This document shows, one piece after another, positions 1 through 5,282 of a stretch of 5,348 nucleotides of DNA. The notes under the pieces were generated by a model. That model was not told the origin of the DNA. It did no database searches and saw nothing but the letters and a program-made list of their open reading frames with translations. Location of the stretch: the NCBI GenBank assembly GCA_937858235.1, contig CALLZZ010000345.1, positions 1 to 5,348 on the forward strand, written 5' to 3'. The position numbers were made by a program, and so were the translations under genes. Origin of the DNA: an uncultured Clostridia bacterium. GTDB taxonomy: Bacteria; Bacillota; Clostridia; Oscillospirales; Oscillospiraceae. Numbering within the stretch: position 1 is the stretch's first letter; every line of letters starts with the position of its first letter.

Positions 1-1162
1 AGGTCAGACCAAACCAGATAAGCGTTGAACCGCCGCTTTGAAGATTAAGACCATGACCGGCACTGGCTGGATGAATAACAGCAATGGGTATCTTGCCATC
101 ATTCCAATCCTCAATATCCTTTGATGACTGAATTTGCCTTACCGAAAATCTATCTTTAATTCGTTCTAGATCATGCTTATACCAATAAGCAACAAGGACC
201 GGTTTCCCAATCGCTCCTTCAATTAAATCTTCCAAAGCATCTAGCTTTTTGTCATGAATCACATGGGCCTTGTTCTCGCTATCGTATACAGCACCATTTG
301 CCATCTGTAGCAATTTTCCAGAAAGGACTGCTGCATTAACCGCATCAATTTCTTCATCGCCTAAGTTAGCCACCATGTCTTCCTTAAAATCTGAATAGAC
401 TTTCCATTCTTTTTCACTTAAAGTGACAAACACTTCATTACTGACATATTCAGGCATCTTGAGATAATCGGTAGATTTCATAGAAATGGTGATATCTGAT
501 ATTTGTTTGTAGATTTCCTCTTCAGCACCGGGTAGTGGTTTATAAGAAAATACAATCTGTGTGTTTCGCTTATCTGGCTTAAAATAGGTATTTCGGTAAT
601 GGCTAATGTAGCGTCCTAGCCTTTGACCCAAATCAAGAATTCGAAACTCTGCCCATAAATCCATCAATCCATTACTGGAGGGAGTTCCGGTAAGACCGAC
701 AATTCTTTTTATAGAGGGTCTTACTTTGAGTAGACTCTTAAACCGCTTTGCACCATAAGACTTAAAGGATGACAGCTCATCAATGACCACCATATCAAAA
801 TGAAAAGGAATACCACTTTTATGAACCAGCCAATCTACGTTCTCACGGTTGATGATGTATAGCGTTGATTGTTTCTTGAGGGCATCGATTCTTTCTTTTT
901 CTGTTCCCACTGCCACCGAGTAAGAGAGTCCTTTTAAGTGATCCCACTTATTGATTTCGGCAGACCATGTATCCCTTGCTACTCTTAAAGGTGCAATCAC
1001 TAACACCTTGCAAACGAGAAAGCTATCTAAACACAAATCAAATATGGCGGATAAGGTAATCACACTTTTACCTAAACCCATTTCAAGAAATACAGCCGAT
1101 ATGGGATGGGATAAAATGAATTCAGTGGCATAGCTTTGGTATTCATGTGGCTCGTATTTCAC
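1..1162 (-). CDS. SNF2-family DEAD/DEAH-type helicase (translocase), C-terminus cut by window edge
   Basis: My own translation gives 387 residues from a GTG at 1162 and stays open to the left edge of the window. Motif I (Walker A) is MGLGKS at residues 28-33, the Walker B region is VVIDELSSFK at about 125-134 (DELS in place of DEAH), and motif III is LTGTPSSNG at about 157-165. Motif V is at about 364-375 (HPASAGHGLNLQ). Motif VI with its arginine finger should follow and lies outside the window, so I infer that a few tens of residues are missing. SNF2 proteins are ATP-driven double-strand DNA translocases. In phage replication clusters this short form usually sits just after a VRR-NUC gene, which is the case here. 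The GTG is chosen because GGAGGG lies 7 nt upstream (1170-1175) and the reading frame carries the family N-terminus (KYEPHEYQ). It overlaps the nuclease gene by 20 nt, so translational coupling is likely. Its exact DNA substrate is unknown. Confidence 0.93.
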   Translation of the reverse strand, partial: MKYEPHEYQSYATEFILSHPISAVFLEMGLGKSVITLSAIFDLCLDSFLVCKVLVIAPLRVARDTWSAEINKWDHLKGLSYSVAVGTEKERIDALKKQSTLYIINRENVDWLVHKSGIPFHFDMVVIDELSSFKSYGAKRFKSLLKVRPSIKRIVGLTGTPSSNGLMDLWAEFRILDLGQRLGRYISHYRNTYFKPDKRNTQIVFSYKPLPGAEEEIYKQISDITISMKSTDYLKMPEYVSNEVFVTLSEKEWKVYSDFKEDMVANLGDEEIDAVNAAVLSGKLLQMANGAVYDSENKAHVIHDKKLDALEDLIEGAIGKPVLVAYWYKHDLERIKDRFSVRQIQSSKDIEDWNDGKIPIAVIHPASAGHGLNLQSGGSTLIWFGLT

Positions 1163-1424
1163 TAAGTATCCCTCCAATCTGTTCTACACCATCTAGGCAA
1201 TAAACTAGAAAGCCTAATGCCTCTAGTTGTTTCTTTCTTTTATTTTGTAAAGGTCGCATCTTTTTTCCTGTTGCTTTACATTCGACAAAGGCGATTCTTC
1301 CCATGGGAAGTAGTACAATGCGATCAGGCATTCCATCTATTCCAGGACTTACAAATTTCGGAGCCATACCTCCCATGCTTTTTACTGCTGCTACCAGTTT
1401 TTGCTCTATATATTTTTCTTGCAT
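1143..1424 (-). CDS. VRR-NUC domain nuclease
   Basis: This is a 93-residue protein made almost wholly of one VRR-NUC domain, a compact member of the PD-(D/E)xK nuclease superfamily. The active-site pattern is visible: an N-terminal helix with E7 (EKYIEQKL), then GMPDR at 31-35 with D34, then FVECK at 46-50 with E48 and K50, followed by a conserved RPLQ at 57-60. Stand-alone phage versions are thought to cut branched or fork DNA during replication and recombination; the substrate is inferred from the family, not seen. The frame is open for 13 more residues upstream (to 1463), but the start at 1424 is preferred because GGAGG at 1431-1435 is 6 nt upstream and MQEKYIEQKL fits the family N-terminus. 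The gene follows a 224-nt gap after vapE and overlaps the SNF2 helicase start by 20 nt, which suggests that the two products act together. Confidence 0.92.
   Translation of the reverse strand: MQEKYIEQKLVAAVKSMGGMAPKFVSPGIDGMPDRIVLLPMGRIAFVECKATGKKMRPLQNKRKKQLEALGFLVYCLDGVEQIGGILSEIRAT
1170..1175 (-). promoter_or_regulatory. Ribosome binding site of the SNF2 helicase gene
   Basis: GGAGGG on the minus strand lies 7 nt before the GTG at 1162. The site is inside the last codons of the VRR-NUC gene, and it decides the GTG start because no in-frame ATG is nearby; the ATG just downstream (CACATGAA) is in another frame. Confidence 0.8.
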
Positions 1425-1430
1425 AAATGA

Positions 1431-1435
1431 CCTCC
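1431..1435 (-). promoter_or_regulatory. Ribosome binding site of the VRR-NUC gene
   Basis: GGAGG on the minus strand is 6 nt before the ATG at 1424. It selects this start over the upstream in-frame ATGs at 1463 and 1445, which lack a comparable site. Confidence 0.8.
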
Positions 1436-1447
1436 ATAAATTCATCA

Positions 1448-1455
1448 GGAACAAC
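1448..1455 (+). repeat. Outlying iteron copy
   Basis: GGAACAAC has 7 of 8 matches to GGAACAAG and is identical to the copy at 1622-1629. It is inverted relative to the copy at 1554-1561, so the two bracket the alternating tract and the AT-rich tract. A single 7-of-8 match could be chance. Confidence 0.4.
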
Positions 1456-1480
1456 AAGCACAACCTTTAGCGTTTTTTCC

Positions 1481-1501
1481 TATACGCGCGCATACATACG
1501 C
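1481..1501. other. Alternating purine-pyrimidine tract
   Basis: Twenty-one consecutive bases alternate pyrimidine and purine, including the run ACGCGCGC. Such tracts can adopt Z-DNA under negative supercoiling. The tract lies between the AT-rich segment and the VRR-NUC gene and is GC-rich compared with its surroundings. Its function is unknown. Confidence 0.45.
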
Positions 1502-1510
1502 TCACGATGC

Positions 1511-1551
1511 TTTACTACTACTATTTATTAATTTATTACTAAGTAGTAAAA
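1511..1551. repeat. AT-rich tract with 9-bp inverted repeat and tandem ATTTATTA
   Basis: Only 6 of 41 bases are G or C. TTTACTACT (1511-1519) and AGTAGTAAA (1542-1550) are perfect inverted arms separated by 22 nt. Inside the loop, ATTTATTA is repeated exactly in tandem at 1523-1530 and 1531-1538. On the minus strand the segment reads TAG TAG TAG TAA next to AT-rich DNA, which fits the DnaA-trio pattern described for chromosomal origins. No T-run follows either arm in a way that would make it a terminator. The likely role is a DNA unwinding element; that is inference. Confidence 0.6.
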
Positions 1552-1553
1552 CT

Positions 1554-1568
1554 CTTGTTCCACTCATT
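1554..1568 (-). repeat. 15-bp direct repeat copy carrying a perfect iteron
   Basis: This segment contains CTTGTTCC (1554-1561) and matches 1724-1738, inside vapE, at 14 of 15 positions in the same orientation, 170 bp away. It sits directly beside the AT-rich tract. Confidence 0.7.
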
Positions 1569-1608
1569 CCAGTAACGCCAAAACATCGGTAATGACTGGG
1601 TTTTTAAG

Positions 1609-1640
1609 AGAACAAGCATAAGGAACAACTAAAGAACAAG
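1609..1640 (+). repeat. Three inverted iterons just after the vapE stop
   Basis: AGAACAAG at 1609-1616, GGAACAAC at 1622-1629 and AGAACAAG at 1633-1640 each match GGAACAAG at 7 of 8 positions and are spaced 13 and 11 nt. They point toward the group at 1698-1731. The 19-bp blocks 1622-1640 and 1698-1716 are inverted copies matching at 15 of 19 positions. A further partial copy, GGAACG, abuts at 1640-1645. Confidence 0.7.
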
Positions 1641-1648
1641 GAACGACC

Positions 1649-4006
1649 TTATTCAATTTTCTCGTAACAACGTTGTCTACCGTAAATGGGAAAATTACTT
1701 GTTCCATTCTTGTTCCCTTGGTACTTGTTCCACCCATTAATCTTTTTCATAATGCCTGCAATGGCATAGGAGTCCGCAGGTTTCATGGCGGAGGCATCCC
1801 TTCCAAAGCATTCACACCAAATTTCCATATTACAAACAAGCGTACGTTCTACCGTGCCAACACGGGATTCCCCACCAAATTCACTACCGTTTAGGTAGTT
1901 TCTTCGTTCGTATAAGGACATTGCATTCCAATCATTGGGTAAAAGCGTATCGAGGTAAGTGCGAACAAGCCCTTCTCGCTCATCACTCTCCATGGCATCT
2001 GCCTGCTCATTCGTTGCCAACTCTACATCACTGCCCTCTAAATAGAGCTTTTCACCTTTGGCATAAAGCAACAAAGTTTCTGCCCAAATCTGCTCTACAT
2101 CGTATACGGACATCTGCCATGCTTTTCTTTGACCATCACCACTAATACGCACTGGCCAGAATCTTCGGTTACCCGTGATGTCTCGCAAAAATCCACTTTC
2201 TGCATTGGTAGAGCCGACAATGATACATTGACGTGGGTGGCTTTCAACATTCACCCCATAACTGGCACGGTATTTATCATCGGATCTTGAAATAAAGGAT
2301 TTCACAACCTCCACATCGGTTTTTCGCATGCCAGCTAGTTCGCCCAGTTCTAAGATCCAGTATCCTTGAAGTTTTTCAGGGCCTGCTTTGTCTTTCATAT
2401 CGGTGAGGGTTAAACTATCAGAAAACCAATCGCCTGCAAGCTTTGCAAAGAAGGTAGACTTACCGATGCCTTGTGGTCCATTCAGAATTAAAACGCTGTC
2501 GAATTTCGTACCAGGATGAACAATTCTAGCGACTGCTGCCACCATCATTTTTCTAGTAACGGCTCTGGTATAGGAATTATCTGTTGCATTAAAATAATCA
2601 ATCAGTAAGGTCTCAACGCGATCGGTTCCATCCCACTCTGGTAGATGATCCAGGTATTCTTTTATAGGATGATAGGATCGCTCTGCTGCGACTGCTAGTA
2701 TTGCGTCCTTTGTTTTGGTTGGGGAGTAGATGCCATATTTATTAGATAGATAAACTTTAAGGGCTGCATTGTCTGAATCATTCCAGCCACCCTTCATCTG
2801 TTCCCAAGGCAATCCATCTCTTGCATCGATTCCATCACGGTGCTTATTAAAAGCAATAGATTCTAGTTCTGAATCGTTACGGATGATGAGAACGATATTA
2901 TCCAAGGTGTCCTTAATCTTTCCTTGCTTATCCAGTTCCAGTGCTGTCTGCCAATTGTCCTCCGTAAAATCAATCGTTGCCTGCTCCATCCGCTCTTTCG
3001 TAAACTGTGCTTTTACTTCGTCGTCTTGGATAGCAAATTCACACATGTTGATAAAGGATGGTAGTTTACTTGGAGGTGTGCTTTCTGTCGCTCGATCATC
3101 TAAATGACCAAACTTATGAATACGAACAAGGTCAAAAGCATTAAGCAGTCTCCCACTTGCAGGGTCTGTTGCGTGGTGGGAATAAGCAAATTTATCATCA
3201 TAGAGTATGACCCCGGCACTGGAATCTGCAGGAATATAATCATAGCGACCAGCCATTGCTGAAGGCTCGTATATATCCTTTAAAAACATATCGATTGCAC
3301 TACTTACTGAATAGCTACGGCAAAAAGCACCGATGACACCCTCCTTAGAAAGTGGATCGGCTTGTTCTTTTAATGAGCGATTAATGACTTCTGATTGCCT
3401 AGAGGATACTGGCCAAGTACTGGTGTCGTGCCAATCATCATATTTATTTAGAAATATATCAGGATCGAGGAGAGAGCCATCTTTTTCCTCATACACAAAA
3501 ATGCCGTTTCTTGAAGTAGACGGCCAATACATTAATCGTTCCGGTTCATAGGTCGTATCATCAAAAAGGTCGATGCCGATTTCTTTTGCGACCATGCGAC
3601 TAACGGCTGCATACTCTTCCTCTTCCACATCATGAAAGAGAGGAATGATGAGCCTTAGTCTTGGATGTTCTGGAGTATGCTTATGAGTAGAATAGATACA
3701 ACACTGATAAGGGAAGAAGGTAGAGATTTCTTCCCAGATAGTACTTGTGCCATAATCCATATCAAGGGTGAGCATGGAGCGTGATAGAACATTCCCTTTT
3801 TTACGTCTACCATCTTTTAAGTGACCGCCAACAAAACCTCCGACATCTTTAATGGAATCTTGACCACCTTTTCTCATTTTTCGATATTCTTCTACGGTTT
3901 CGGTGGTACGCTGTGTGGTCTTAACTCGGGAGCAAAAATCCTCCCAACTGATATCTGTGTTTTTCCATTTCTTATCCATTCGGCTGTTGCCGTATGCTAT
4001 CTTCAT
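1649..4006 (-). CDS. VapE-family protein: N-terminal primase fused to superfamily 3 helicase
   Basis: This 785-residue protein is full length for the phage form of the virulence-associated E family. The N-terminal part resembles an archaeo-eukaryotic-type (prim-pol) primase: the metal-binding DMD at 82-84 (LDMDYG), the STHKH motif at 106-110 followed by PRLRLIIP, and ERLMYWPS at 156-163. A linker region of about 215-320 resembles a primase C-terminal domain. The helicase part has Walker A GPQGIGKST at 510-518 (K516), a Walker B region WILELGELAG at about 550-559, sensor-like IIVGSTNAES at about 595-604 and TGNRRFWPV at 611-619 with candidate arginine-finger residues. The C-terminus (about 680-785) looks like a winged-helix DNA-binding region. 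It should recognise the origin, unwind DNA and make primers for element replication; this follows from family knowledge. GAGGAGG at about 4016-4022 precedes the ATG, and the start overlaps the previous stop by 4 nt (ATGA). The last codons contain iteron-like repeats. Confidence 0.95.
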   Translation of the reverse strand: MKIAYGNSRMDKKWKNTDISWEDFCSRVKTTQRTTETVEEYRKMRKGGQDSIKDVGGFVGGHLKDGRRKKGNVLSRSMLTLDMDYGTSTIWEEISTFFPYQCCIYSTHKHTPEHPRLRLIIPLFHDVEEEEYAAVSRMVAKEIGIDLFDDTTYEPERLMYWPSTSRNGIFVYEEKDGSLLDPDIFLNKYDDWHDTSTWPVSSRQSEVINRSLKEQADPLSKEGVIGAFCRSYSVSSAIDMFLKDIYEPSAMAGRYDYIPADSSAGVILYDDKFAYSHHATDPASGRLLNAFDLVRIHKFGHLDDRATESTPPSKLPSFINMCEFAIQDDEVKAQFTKERMEQATIDFTEDNWQTALELDKQGKIKDTLDNIVLIIRNDSELESIAFNKHRDGIDARDGLPWEQMKGGWNDSDNAALKVYLSNKYGIYSPTKTKDAILAVAAERSYHPIKEYLDHLPEWDGTDRVETLLIDYFNATDNSYTRAVTRKMMVAAVARIVHPGTKFDSVLILNGPQGIGKSTFFAKLAGDWFSDSLTLTDMKDKAGPEKLQGYWILELGELAGMRKTDVEVVKSFISRSDDKYRASYGVNVESHPRQCIIVGSTNAESGFLRDITGNRRFWPVRISGDGQRKAWQMSVYDVEQIWAETLLLYAKGEKLYLEGSDVELATNEQADAMESDEREGLVRTYLDTLLPNDWNAMSLYERRNYLNGSEFGGESRVGTVERTLVCNMEIWCECFGRDASAMKPADSYAIAGIMKKINGWNKYQGNKNGTSNFPIYGRQRCYEKIE
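1698..1731 (-). repeat. Three perfect iterons inside the vapE 3' end
   Basis: CTTGTTCC on the plus strand (GGAACAAG on the minus) occurs at 1698-1705, 1709-1716 and 1724-1731, with start-to-start spacing of 11 and 15 nt. The copies lie within vapE codons for about residues 759-770 (WNKYQGNKNGTS) and use two different codon phases. Confidence 0.8.
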
Positions 4007-4437
4007 AGAGACTCTACCTCCTCAAAATCTTTATTAAAGTATCTAACCAGCTGTCTGCGTTTCTTTGCTTTTTCAATTTCAATACTCATGCCTCTTGAGA
4101 TCACATCACCTAGAACCCAGACCTCTTGGCATTTTCCCATCAAGATAATGTCTATGAAAATTGCGAGGTCACGTTCCTGTTCATTGTTATCATCCATAAA
4201 CTGTGGAAATAGAAGGTGAGGGGCAAGCGGGATATTGCCCTTATCTAAAGCATAACGACAAAATGCTCGTGTTCGCTTATTGTTGTTTTCAATATCGCCA
4301 CTAAATGGAGAGCAAATATAGACAAGGGGCTTAAAGGCAGCTTTTGTTGCTGCCTTTTCCTCACGGGTGATATTGCTAAGTGCTTTATGAGGAGTTGGGT
4401 CATGATACCCTTCTGCATTTTTCATATTGATTCCCAT
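4003..4437 (-). CDS. DUF4406/DUF7768-like protein, nucleoside 2-deoxyribosyltransferase-type fold
   Basis: This 144-residue protein has an N-terminal segment EGYHDPTPHKALSNI (9-23), common in phage proteins of this type, followed by a single alpha/beta domain. The domain starts with PLVYICSPFSGD (37-48), continues with APHLLFPQFMDD (72-83), and ends with VWVLGDVISRGMSIEI (106-121). The YICSPFSG strand-loop and the S-x-G-M-x-x-E element are typical of the nucleoside deoxyribosyltransferase-like fold, which binds nucleotides or nucleosides. Whether it acts as a transferase or hydrolase, perhaps adjusting nucleotide pools, is unproven. The start at 4437 is preferred over an in-frame ATG at 4473 because GGAGG at 4444-4448 lies 6 nt upstream and because 4473 would fall inside the antirepressor gene. 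The gene begins one base after the antirepressor stop and its stop overlaps the vapE start, so the three are very likely cotranscribed and coupled. The exact family name is given from memory of motifs. Confidence 0.85.
   Translation of the reverse strand: MGINMKNAEGYHDPTPHKALSNITREEKAATKAAFKPLVYICSPFSGDIENNNKRTRAFCRYALDKGNIPLAPHLLFPQFMDDNNEQERDLAIFIDIILMGKCQEVWVLGDVISRGMSIEIEKAKKRRQLVRYFNKDFEEVESL
4333..4358. repeat. Perfect 9-bp hairpin inside the DUF4406/DUF7768-like gene
   Basis: AAAGGCAGC (4333-4341) and GCTGCCTTT (4349-4357) are perfect inverted arms around a 7-nt loop. On the plus strand the stem runs into TTTT, which looks like a weak intrinsic terminator for antisense transcription. 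On the minus strand only three T residues belong to the stem end. The arms encode KAATKAAF, so a codon-level coincidence from the alanine-lysine repeat is possible. Confidence 0.45.
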
Positions 4438-4438
4438 A

Positions 4439-5218
4439 TCACACCTCCATCTCAATCTGCGGATAAATACCATCCGCTTTCAACTGTTCATAGATAAAGA
4501 GTCTGCCTTTTTGTGTCCACTTGGTATGCACTTTCGTATGTTGGATACCTTTGCTATCTTCATAAATGTGAGTGTTAGTCTTGGTATATCCATTTGGAGC
4601 ATACTTTTGATAAAGAAGCCAAATATCACCTTGCTTAAACTGAATGCCTTTGTCATGAAGGTATTCGTTCATACGCATAGCACTCCAGCCGTAATCTTTG
4701 GCAATAACAGAAATATTGACTGCATCCCTGCATTTAAGAACCACATCATAGTAAGTAGCCTTGGGTTTCATCTCAGCAATTTGCTGCTGACCAATCGCAA
4801 CGACCGCCATCAATTCCTTGTTCTTTTCACGTTCCTCTTTTAGTGCAGTAAATGCTGCGATAGCAAGGTCTGGATTTGCGATTAAATCATCTGTTGCATA
4901 AAGTCCATGTTTACGAATAGCAGGGAGAACTTCGCTTGTAACCCAACGCTTAAACTTCTTTGCATTTGGCATTTTGCTTGAGAGGATAAGACTATAAAGA
5001 CCGGATTCATTGATGATAATCAAATCCTGTTTCCCCCCAAGGGTGTCACATTTCGTTACCCCCTTGTCCTCTTCATCAACATGGTCAATTAATGCTTTTC
5101 GGGTATTTGTATAACCGAGAATGCTTGCTACATCCTTACCTACAAAATATGGTTGACCGCCAATCGTTGTAGTACGTACAGAGCCGAACTCTACATTTTT
5201 GTAAACTTGTAATTCCAT
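4439..5218 (-). CDS. Phage antirepressor, BRO-N plus KilAC domains
   Basis: This 259-residue protein has the usual two-domain antirepressor layout. The BRO-N domain covers about 1-108, with PYFVGKDVASILGYTNTRKA at 23-42, INESGLYSLILSSKMPNA at 69-86 and FKRWVTSEVLPAIRKHG at 89-105. A charged helical linker (about 125-150) leads to a KilAC domain at about 150-255, with ISVIAKDYGWSAMRMNEYLH at 169-188 and TQKGRLFIYEQL at 235-246. In characterised phages such proteins bind the prophage repressor or DNA and favour lytic growth; the target here is unknown. The length is typical. The ATG at 5218 has AAGGAGG at 5228-5234, 9 nt upstream. It heads the visible operon, separated from the next gene by one base. 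Translation may be controlled by competing hairpins in its leader. DNA-binding regulation of the nearby replication genes is an alternative role. Confidence 0.95.
   Translation of the reverse strand: MELQVYKNVEFGSVRTTTIGGQPYFVGKDVASILGYTNTRKALIDHVDEEDKGVTKCDTLGGKQDLIIINESGLYSLILSSKMPNAKKFKRWVTSEVLPAIRKHGLYATDDLIANPDLAIAAFTALKEEREKNKELMAVVAIGQQQIAEMKPKATYYDVVLKCRDAVNISVIAKDYGWSAMRMNEYLHDKGIQFKQGDIWLLYQKYAPNGYTKTNTHIYEDSKGIQHTKVHTKWTQKGRLFIYEQLKADGIYPQIEMEV
4444..4448 (-). promoter_or_regulatory. Ribosome binding site of the DUF4406/DUF7768-like gene
   Basis: GGAGG on the minus strand sits 6 nt before the ATG at 4437 and lies in the last codons of the antirepressor gene (Met-Glu-Val-stop). It decides between the start at 4437 and the longer frame from 4473. 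Confidence 0.75.
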
Positions 5219-5226
5219 TTCGAATT

Positions 5227-5259
5227 ACCTCCTTATATTTTTTGGAGGTCTTGACCTCC
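5227..5259 (-). promoter_or_regulatory. Antirepressor leader: hairpin that can compete with the ribosome binding site
   Basis: On the minus strand GGAGGTC (5253-5259) and GACCTCC (5244-5250) form perfect 7-bp arms separated by 2 nt, folding realistically as a 6-bp stem with a 4-nt loop. Eleven nucleotides further on, GGAGGT (5227-5232) is the ribosome binding site, and it is also complementary to ACCTCC (5244-5249). One element can therefore pair with either the upstream decoy GGAGGT or the real site. The complementarity is seen directly; translational switching is inference. It is not a terminator, because the minus-strand stem is followed by A residues. Confidence 0.5.
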
Positions 5260-5282
5260 TACCTAGTAGCCTTGGGAGAAGG

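Larger units (their letters stand above)
1448..1731. other. Candidate replication origin: iteron array with AT-rich core
   Basis: This region covers the last codons of vapE and most of the 224-nt gap after it. It contains eight copies of the octamer CTTGTTCC/GGAACAAG, allowing one mismatch, grouped in inverted orientation. It also holds an AT-rich segment with a perfect tandem 8-mer, a 9-bp inverted repeat and an alternating purine-pyrimidine tract. An initiator-type primase/helicase gene followed by iterons flanking AT-rich DNA is the known layout of SaPI origins, whose Rep binds the iterons. The repeats are seen directly; origin function and VapE as the binding protein are inferred. Other explanations are an operator array or relics of duplicated vapE 3' sequence. 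No convincing small gene was found in the gap: the best open frame (1539-1619, 26 codons) has no ribosome binding site. Confidence 0.5.

Noticed and set aside
1425..1463. Longer N-terminus for the VRR-NUC protein (13 extra residues)
   Set aside because: No ribosome binding site at the upstream ATG, hydrophobic filler residues unlike the family, and an excellent GGAGG before the ATG at 1424.
1464..1560. Possible promoter for the VRR-NUC/SNF2 pair in the gap (TTTACT with 17 nt to TAAATA, or TATAGG)
   Set aside because: Each hexamer pair matches the consensus weakly, and AT-rich DNA produces such matches freely. The pair may be transcribed from upstream through the gap.
1569..1605. CCAGT...ACTGG stem followed by GTTTTT on the plus strand, terminator-like
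   Set aside because: Only five outer pairs plus a short inner GC pairing across a mismatched internal loop, and no plus-strand gene precedes it. On the minus strand the T-run is on the wrong side.
2769..3107. Plus-strand open frame of about 112 codons opposite vapE
   Set aside because: Serine- and leucine-rich low-information product typical of an antisense shadow, with no recognisable domain. The opposite strand is clearly coding.
4438..4473. Longer N-terminus for the DUF4406/DUF7768-like protein
   Set aside because: It would overlap the antirepressor gene by 35 nt without its own ribosome binding site, while the start at 4437 has one at ideal spacing.
4427..4843. Plus-strand open frame of about 138 codons opposite the antirepressor
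   Set aside because: It lies wholly against the well-supported antirepressor and its product resembles no family I know.
5244..5259. Intrinsic terminator upstream of the antirepressor
   Set aside because: The minus-strand stem is followed by A residues, not T residues. On the plus strand the T-run precedes the stem.
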